Assembly: GCF_003672135.1 (NCBI RefSeq)
Contig: NC_039507.1
Location: forward strand, 14,004,278 to 14,068,277
Length of the DNA: 64,000 nucleotides
Direction of reading: 5' to 3'
From: Ooceraea biroi
Lineage: Eukaryota; Arthropoda; Insecta; Hymenoptera; Formicidae
Shown here: positions 57,641 through 64,000 of the stretch, piece after piece
Position numbering within the stretch: position 1 is the stretch's first letter
Layout of the letters: each line of letters starts with the position of its first letter
Notes under the pieces: generated by a model
What the model saw: the letters and a program-made list of their open reading frames with translations, nothing else
The model's database searches: none
What the model was told of the DNA's origin: nothing
Position numbers and translations under genes: made by a program

Positions 57641-58035
57641 ACTTCTCCAAATTGGCATGAGATCCCATCCTGGACAATAAGGATTCAATTTCTACATATA
57701 TTCGAAAAAGGACGAACATTCGGGTCTAACAACAATGATGAATGTTCGTATAACTAAAATTGGATAGTTAGCTCTTTCTTTTTATAGGAACTCTTCCTTC
57801 CATTAAACTTTGAACATAACAAAAGTTTACTCTAAATTACTATTTATTTTGATTTTGTTATTATCAATATTTTAGATGATTTTCGAATCGAGGAGCATTT
57901 TTATAGAAAAATTACCTAAAATTTTTTTAATTGCTTCTAAATAACATCAAATTATTATTTATAAAAGGAACTTATTCTTCGCCAGTGATTATATCGATAA
58001 GAAGAACAACGATCTTTAAAATGACCATTAACTGG

Positions 58036-59971
58036 TGTTACGTCCAGTAGACTCCACGGTTCCTCGCTTTCAAAGTAAAATATTCTTAAAAAGATTTTAT
58101 ATAATATTCTATATAAGATTAAATCAGCGAACGTCGTTGCCATGCGCGAAAAGATTTCGCGTGAGCGGAGGTCTCGGGATCACGATGAGAGATATCGCGG
58201 TTCCTGGAAAAGAAATAATTAACTGATTCCTGAGCGATTGCTCTCATCAGAGCCGTGCAATTTGGCACATGTCCGGTCAAAACAAGTCTTTAAATCATGG
58301 TTAAATCTGGGCTAATGAAGCAATCGTCTCGTTACCGCGACGTTCGAAAACTATTCATCTAGGGGTTAAAAAGGTTAACTATCGCAAATGACGCGCGAAA
58401 ACAATTATCAAAGAATACCGCCAAGAGATTTCTTTGATTTACGAAAGTAAGTATTAAACCCATCCGCTGATACCAAGTAAATTATTATAAACGATAACCA
58501 ATGGTTTGCGCAAACAATTGTTTGTGAATTCCCGGAAAAGAAATAGCACTCCCCATGGTCCTTTGAACTCATATACAAAGGCAACAATCTGCCCAGAGAC
58601 TCACTCACGGACTCACTCAGTAACCACTATCTTGTGCGGGAGTTCCGAAAAATCCGCGGAAACAAGTCTCAATAATCTAACGGTCGTGTGCCAAAAGATT
58701 AACGCCTCGCCTTCTTTCTGTCTCCTTGGTCTGGAGAACTTGCAACCCACAACGCTGAACATCGAGAAAGTAAGCGAATTTCATTATATTATTAACAACT
58801 TGTAAATATCTTCGCCCGCGGTTATCGTTCTCCATTCCTTTCGCGGAGACCTCCGTTCGACAGATATTCCCTGGAACTTACGTGACTTGTCCCTTTCTTT
58901 TAAATGGCTCCCACCAAACGCGGATCCGAGAGCTCGGGTTCCCCGCCGGAAAATAACTCACGGGAACCCCACGCAGTAGAGGGAAATAGACTATCTTCGG
59001 GCGAACCAACGCGCAAAAGAAGTTATATTGAACAGATTTCGCGGTCCCCTAGTTCCGATTTTCCCTCAATTAGTTCATCTTCACAATCATCACCACCCTC
59101 TCACTCTTCTTTCTCATCCTCGGAGATATTGTCCCCACGTTTTTCCCCTTGCCCTTCTCTCGTTCTCTCCTCACCATGGTATTCACCTATTGGTTCACCA
59201 GATCTTGAGGAATATCTGGATGAACCTATTCCTCTACGAACATCCCCGGAACCATTAACCACAGGTCAATCCTTTCCTTCTCTCGAAGGGTGGAGGGATT
59301 TCTATGAGCGTGGTCTCGAAGTCTTTCGAGAACACATCCTCGATCTTTTTCCCACCTTTGTGTTACCTCTTCCGCCCAATGCTATTCTCCTCGGACCTGA
59401 TTCCATCTATGTTCCTAGTTTAAGGGCCGCACTTGTCCATGTCGACCCTAACACCGTTGTTCCTTTCATTACCAGGAACCGCCAGTATCCCGTCCTAATC
59501 CCTACGTCCCTCATACAGGATTTCTTTTTAGATTACCCATAATTTAGATATTTGTTATAGTTGTAAATAGTTTCACCCTTTTTAAAAAATTATCTCGATG
59601 TATTTTATTTGCGGTTATTTTTAATGTATTTCTTTTTTTATGTATTTTATTGCGTAATATTTTACAAATATAATATGTTAATTCCTTAAGGAAAAAGGAA
59701 AATCATTTTTATTGAATAAACCTCAATCAATTCCCTTCCCACAACAGGTCGTACAGGTCCTATCCCAGGTAAAAGAGATTCAGTTCTCTTACCTAAAAAA
59801 GGGACCAACGAGCAGACTTGTTCTAAGTTAAGGGTAAAATCAACCTTGGTCGTTGACCCTACAGCCGGTACTCTCAGTCAGCTCGACTCAAGTTTTGAGA
59901 CTGAGTGTCTCAGAACTCGAGAGGCGTGTGTTACGCCCTTCCCTCGAGCTCACGGAGCTCTGGACGTAACA
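58036..59971 (+). mobile_element. Complete TG..CA unit, 1.94 kb, CTGG duplication, contains an ORF
   Basis: Starts TGTTACGTCCAG and ends CTGGACGTAACA, an exact 12 bp inverted terminus, with CTGG at 58032-58035 and 59972-59975. It has a catatacaaagg TATA-like box near 58568 and gaataaacc near 59712. No reverse transcriptase or internal repeat was found. It splits a PLE tail. Same termini as the unit at 42113-47273. Confidence 0.7.
58904..59542 (+). CDS. Unknown 212-residue Ser/Pro-rich protein encoded in the TG..CA unit
   Basis: ATG at 58904, TAA at 59540-59542, no breaks. The N-terminal half is basic and serine/proline-rich (MAPTKRGSESSGSPPENNSR, TRKRSYIEQISRSP), probably disordered with a nuclear-signal-like KR cluster. 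The C-terminal half looks folded (EGWRDFYERGLEVFREHILD, SIYVPSLRAALVHVDPNTVV). No family was recognised. The ORF lies about 330 bases after the TATA-like box and 170 bases before AATAAA, so it has its own expression signals. It could be an LTR-encoded accessory protein or a small retroelement product. Confidence 0.6.
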   Translation: MAPTKRGSESSGSPPENNSREPHAVEGNRLSSGEPTRKRSYIEQISRSPSSDFPSISSSSQSSPPSHSSFSSSEILSPRFSPCPSLVLSSPWYSPIGSPDLEEYLDEPIPLRTSPEPLTTGQSFPSLEGWRDFYERGLEVFREHILDLFPTFVLPLPPNAILLGPDSIYVPSLRAALVHVDPNTVVPFITRNRQYPVLIPTSLIQDFFLDYP

Positions 59972-59975
59972 CTGG

Positions 59976-60655
59976 CAGTGTAACAAATTTATTATTTTTC
60001 ACAACGTTTCGGCCACAGTCTTGGCCCTTATCAAGTGTACAGAAAATCTAATTTACATATTAAAAAAATATATATATATAAAGTTTTGATATCACACAGA
60101 AATATAACAGTATAAAAACAATCTTATGACACAAAGACCCACATATACCTTAACAAATACACGCAATTCCTGTCAGACGATAGTGACAGAAGATCTAAGG
60201 CACACGTCAGCAGCGCTGTACGGTGGAAGGTCGAATGTGAAGGAAAAACAACTCAACAACTCAAGCCTTCTTCAAAATATTATTATACATATACTTCCGA
60301 CAAACTCTCCGTCTTCTGGAGGTTGATAGCATTGACTTGTCTTTTAATGAAAAACATCTCCGTTATTTCCCTCTTCTTTAAATGTCCTTCCTGATATAAC
60401 ACAATCGGGTCATTCCAATCAAAATTATGGTTATTATTTACACGGTGCTCACTAACAACCGATTGGCTGCTAACATGTTTCCTAATGTCAGATTTATGTT
60501 CGTTTATACGCGTAAATAATTTTCTCTTCGTTTGTCCGATATATGTCGCACTACAGTTGGGACAATTGATTTTATAAACGACGCCTGTTCTTGTAAGTTA
60601 TGAAGTTTGTCCTTGCTCTTTCTAATGACACAATTTAATTTCTTCGGAATCTTAT
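59976..60655 (-). pseudogene. PLE 3' end with GIY-YIG endonuclease
   Basis: The minus strand reads RTGVVYKINCPNCSATYIGQ, TKRKLFTRINEHKSDIRKHV, then EHRVNNNHNFDWNDPIVLYQ and KKREITEMFFIKRQVNAINL. These match the GIY-YIG domain and its CCHH-like spacing in the PLE at 37-38 kb. The 3' tail contains ggccaagactgtggcc, a stem-loop followed by GAAACGTTGTG (60003-60040). It is truncated at about 60655 by the next element. 60126-60326 on the plus strand is only a shadow. Confidence 0.8.
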
Positions 60656-61345
60656 ATCCCTAAAAAACCTTTTTTAAAAAAGAAAAAATATATACGCCAA
60701 GTATATAAAACCTCTCAACTTGTCAAAACTCAAAACTAAATATGAAATCAATAATTAACTAGCCAAGTCCCTCGAAGCAATTCAGTTTGAGTATTTTATC
60801 CAAATGTTTTCCATGCATACTCTCTTATCACATGACAACATTGAAGTACTTGGCGTGCCCGGATTGCAATGGTCAGGTCTTCTTCTAAATAGCTTATAAA
60901 ATTCTTATAAATTTGTACAGCATCTTGATTTTTACTGTATTTTGTATCTTGATTTTCAATAATGACTCACAAATCTTGTTAGTTTAAAATATTAAAATAA
61001 ACACATTTATAGTTTTGCAGACTAAGAAAGTGATTATAAATATCTCTTTTCATTACTTAAGTACAGATTATAGATAGGACAACATGTTTTAATATGACCC
61101 GGGCACGCCACGTACTTCAATATCGTCATGTGATAAGAGAGTATGCATGGAAAACATTTGGATAAAATACTCAAACTGAATTGCTTCGAGGGACTTGGCT
61201 AGTTAACTATTGATTTCATATTTAGTTTTGATTTTTATAAATGGCATTTTAAACTTTTTGTTGCATACAAGGTGAGATTTTTTATGTACTTGGTGTACTT
61301 TTTTCATCTTTATAAGGTTTTTTAATGGTATCTCATTGCTTTTTG
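60655..61345. mobile_element. GTACTTGGCG-family element with inverted repeats
   Basis: The left arm 60655-60860 (tccctaaaaaacctttttta, acgccaagtat, ctagccaagtccctcgaagc, gtacttggcgtgcccgg) is repeated inverted at 61080-61345. The inner part (60870-61075) matches 16490-16570. No ORF in the element itself. Confidence 0.75.
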
Positions 61346-61662
61346 CAAAAATTTTTTATATATATTTTTTCTGCAAAAACTATATATGCATTTTTAGCAT
61401 TTCGAGGCCAACTGCACTTTTGTACTTTCGAATCATTTATTAATTGCCATTCGGTACCTTTAGCACGTACTATGTTTGTATAATGTCCATCAATTGTACG
61501 TTCACCTTGATGAAAAATTCCACTAATAATTTTATATATATTTGCACCAATACAGATCTTTTCTGTAGGTACATCTTTAATTTTTAAATCTATTATTTTT
61601 ATAATTTTTGTATCACTAATTTTAAATAACATTAACTGTAAGATGATAACATTTCCTGTCAT
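61333..61662 (-). CDS. USP-like (C19 peptidase) C-terminal domain, 109 residues
   Basis: Start near 61662, TGA at 61333-61335. The last 60 residues read SGIFHQGERTIDGHYTNIVR, AKGTEWQLINDSKVQKCSWP, RNAKNAYIVFAEK. This is the His-box region of ubiquitin-specific peptidases, with GHYT containing the catalytic His and INDSKV the Asn/Asp position. The Cys box is not present, so it is a fragment or second exon. Its stop lies inside the end of the neighbouring inverted repeat (aagcaatgagata), and the copy at 17120-17300 has the same adjacency. This suggests the gene belongs to the transposon. Capture of a host peptidase gene is an alternative. Confidence 0.6.
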   Translation of the reverse strand: MTGNVIILQLMLFKISDTKIIKIIDLKIKDVPTEKICIGANIYKIISGIFHQGERTIDGHYTNIVRAKGTEWQLINDSKVQKCSWPRNAKNAYIVFAEKIYIKNFCKKQ

Positions 61663-62024
61663 TATTATGCATAAATACCCATTGGAGTTGGCGCAATTTG
61701 TTCATATCATTAGTTTTGTAGAGTCCTTTTTTGAAAGAACTTCAGGCGCGTATACTTGGCGCTTTTTTGTACCTTTTTTTAAAAAGGTAATTTTGTTGTG
61801 ATTTCACACATTTTGTAGTGTGAAGTATGTTATTCTTTTTTATAATATATGAGGAGATGAAAGCCATAGTCCTGTCAGTCAAGGTTTTTAAAAGTATTTA
61901 CTTACATGTTTATAAAATATAAAATTATATTAAGTATATTTATGCACAGAAGTCAATATATGCAAGAAAAAAGAGTTTTGCCCCGTCGTTTTTTATTTCC
62001 TTTAATAAATAAATATAAATATAC

Positions 62025-62195
62025 ATTCTGTAAAAAAAGTATCCGGAATTAGTTAATAAAACACAAATTACTTGTTTATTCATCAATATTGATTTTGTCA
62101 CCTTCAAAATAGGCCCCATCGGATGCAATACACATGTGCCAACGCGTAAGTCCTCAAAACATTTTTCAAACGCTGAAGCTGGTATTGCTTTGAGC
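62025..62195 (-). pseudogene. Mariner transposase C-terminus, relic 2
   Basis: Same relic as at 30040-30225 (AIPASAFEKCFED, then CIASDGAYFEGDKINID in a shifted frame), embedded in the same repeat. Confidence 0.72.
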
Positions 62196-62224
62196 TCCTC
62201 GTCGTCATCGTCGTCGTCGTCGTC

Positions 62225-62580
62225 GACGTGGTCCTCTCACTCACGCCCTCTCGGTCTCTCATTCACTGGCTCTCTCGCTCTCTCATTCACTCGTTCTCTT
62301 GCCCTCCCGCTCTCTCGCTCTCTCACTCTCTATCGTCATCAACGTGGTGCAACGTCGTCGTCGTCGATGACGTGGTCCTCTCATTCACGCCCTCTTGCGC
62401 TCTAATTCACTCGCTCTCTCGCCCTCTCGCTCTCTCATTCACTCACTCTCTCATTCACTCGCTCTCTCGCCCTCTCGCTCTCTCACTCACTCGCTCTCAC
62501 ATTCACTAGCTCTTTCGCTCTCTCATTCACTAGCTCTTTCGCTCTCTCATTCACTCTCTCTCTCTCTCTCTCTCGCCCTC

Positions 62581-62638
<58 letters not shown>

Positions 62639-62670
62639 GCTCTTTCACTCACTCACTCACTCGTTTTCTC
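62225..62670. repeat. Long (CTCT)n / cactcgctct microsatellite
   Basis: Imperfect TC-rich tandem repeats. A 133-codon plus-strand Leu/Ser frame across it is an artefact. Confidence 0.85.
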
Positions 62671-62914
62671 GCAAATATATCTTTTCTTACTTCAACTTCT
62701 TGCACTACATCGCGTCGTACACTTGTCGTACACCGACCGGCGGAGATGCTGTCCGTATATCCGTGTGACTTACACATGACGGTCGGGTTAAGTTAGAGTT
62801 ATCGGGGATAAGTTAGAGTTTTCTAATAAATTCGCGTAAAAGAGTCACGGTGCGGTCTTGCTGCGCGTATACTTGGCGCGAGACACTACCATGTCTCTTG
62901 ATAAAATAGTGTGA

Positions 62915-63215
62915 GATACCCTATATTTTAAAATGAGACCTGTAAATTATAATATAATTGAGTGATATAGAAATTAAAAGAGGAAAGCGAAGTAATATAG
63001 CTTAGCAAATTTCATTTTCACAATTTAATCATCGGAATAAAAAACGTTTACTTTATCGTGTCAAATTTTTCTCGAAACAGAGATACAAGTTTTTCGGTTT
63101 GGTCAATTATAATCGGACACCCTATATAGTATATCAAAAGTCGACCCCCTGTATAATATAATAAGATAGAGTGAGATACCCTATATAGTAAAAATATTAA
63201 AATTTAAACCTGTAT
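62915..63215 (-). repeat. Inverted single copy of the 260 bp array unit
   Basis: gtgagataccctatat...ccctgtataatataataaga reproduces the unit of 54478-55715 on the opposite strand. Confidence 0.7.
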
Positions 63216-63599
63216 TGTATAAGGATATACCAACAGCATCTCCGCCGGTCGGTATAAACGGAGGTGCTGCCATCTCGACGAAAAAGAACGAACTGTACAA
63301 ACGACAATGATGACGCTGACGATAACGATGTTTCTTAATCGAAAATTTGCCTATTTCAGACCTTGCATCGCCACATCACCGCTCGTAGGACACGTACAAG
63401 AAAAATAAAAACACTTTTATTATATAATTCGACCCCAAGCTATCCATTTAGCCTACTTAGAAGTTGATTCGTTCAGCGGTTATTGAGATCTAATAATCTG
63501 AGTGTCTGCAAAAGCGTCGCTTCGCGTAAAAGAGTCACGGTGCGGTCTCGCTGCGCGTATACTTGGCGCGAGACACTACCGTGTCTCTTGACTTGATGA

Positions 63600-63882
63600 T
63601 TTTTAATAATGATTCGCAAATGATTTTGTGTCTCTTATAGGTAGGACAGTACGTTTTAATGTGATTCGGGCACGCCAGTACTTCAATGTCGTCATGTAAT
63701 AAGAGAGTATGCATGGAAAACGTTTGGGTAAAATACTGAAACTGCTTCTAAATACTTGGCTAGTTAATTATTGATTTCATATTTAGTTTTGAGTTTTGAC
63801 AAGTTGAGAAGTTTTATGTACTTAGCATATATATATTTTCTTTTTTTAAAAAGGTTTTTTTAGGGATCTCATTTCTTTTTGT

Positions 63883-63919
<37 letters not shown>

Positions 63920-64000
63920 TCTCTCTCTCTCTCACACACACAAAATATGCATTTTTAGCATTTCGGGGCCAACTATTCTTTTGTATTTTCCATAAAAATG
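63600..64000. mobile_element. Right end of another GTACTTGGCG-family element and start of a USP-like copy
   Basis: cgggcacgcc at 63665, gagagtatgcatggaaaac, the ttagttttgagttttgacaa tail, gtacttagcat at 63818, and gggatctcatt at 63862. (TC)n at 63886-63943. 63955-64000 begins the atttttagcatttcggggcc phrase that opens the USP-like region in the other copies. Confidence 0.65.

Larger units (their letters stand above)
61670..63590. mobile_element. GTACTTGGCG-family composite, copy 2, with insertions
   Basis: Matches 29700-30775 at both ends (gttggcgcaatttgtt; ctgcgcgtatacttggcgcg). The middle carries long (TC)n runs (62225-62665) and an inverted-repeat insertion 62735-63252 (gaccggcggagatgctg and inverse). 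A 70 bp end block occurs twice (62830-62900, 63520-63590), each with a gagacac hairpin. Confidence 0.65.

Noticed and set aside
62395..62796. 133-codon Leu/Ser-rich frame
   Set aside because: It is the translation of a TC microsatellite; 30167-30511 is the same case.

Overview
The window is eukaryotic nuclear DNA, most likely from an insect. It has AT-rich intergenic or intronic sequence, interspersed TTAGG-type telomere motifs, Tc1/mariner, Penelope-like and Polinton elements, and exon-like islands with GT..AG borders. A hymenopteran, perhaps an ant, is my best guess, but nothing in the sequence fixes the species. No bacterial genes, CRISPR array, rRNA or tRNA was seen.

Host coding sequence is sparse. 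On the minus strand there is a convincing LIM-domain exon (52814-53048). A small phase-compatible exon lies at 35511-35582, and an acidic exon at 7130-7239. I suggest these may belong to one LIM-protein gene running right to left through the window, whose very long introns hold most of the mobile DNA. A minus-strand exon with a transmembrane segment (31211-31373) and a plus-strand terminal-exon-like ORF (22328-22668) may be nested genes.

Layout: 1-3117 is a minus-strand Penelope-like element (PLE) broken by a long-inverted-repeat element and a solo LTR. 3121-6730 holds a Polinton integrase tail, a 1.2 kb palindrome and two overlapping minus-strand ORFs. 7378-11090 is three adjacent palindromic elements. 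11760-16441 is a decayed Jockey/CR1-type retrotransposon. 16412-17480 is a remnant with a USP-like domain. 17710-20852 is a deleted Ty3/gypsy element. 21230-28934 is a run of palindromes, one nested inside another. 28945-35330 appears to be a very large inverted structure holding a mariner and a long-TIR transposon. 36409-38970 is two PLE 3' halves joined head to head. 40538-48459 holds a GGACAC foldback, a 2 kb TG..CA element carrying a long-TIR Tc1 element, and a solo LTR. 49380-52000 is two Tc1/mariner-group elements. 53167-57640 holds palindromes and a 260 bp tandem array. 58036-59971 is a complete 1.94 kb TG..CA unit with a 4 bp target duplication and an intact 212-codon ORF. 59976-64000 holds a PLE tail and several copies of the repeat family marked by GTACTTGGCG.

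The main theme is the density of long palindromes: over twenty in 64 kb, often nested, several still holding transposase fragments. The best candidates for undescribed biology are four: the GTACTTGGCG family with a USP-like (deubiquitinase) domain next to its inverted repeats; the foldbacks built from 15-16 bp GGACAC repeats; the ORF-bearing TG..CA units; and the ATGA-coupled ORF pair at 5620-6296.
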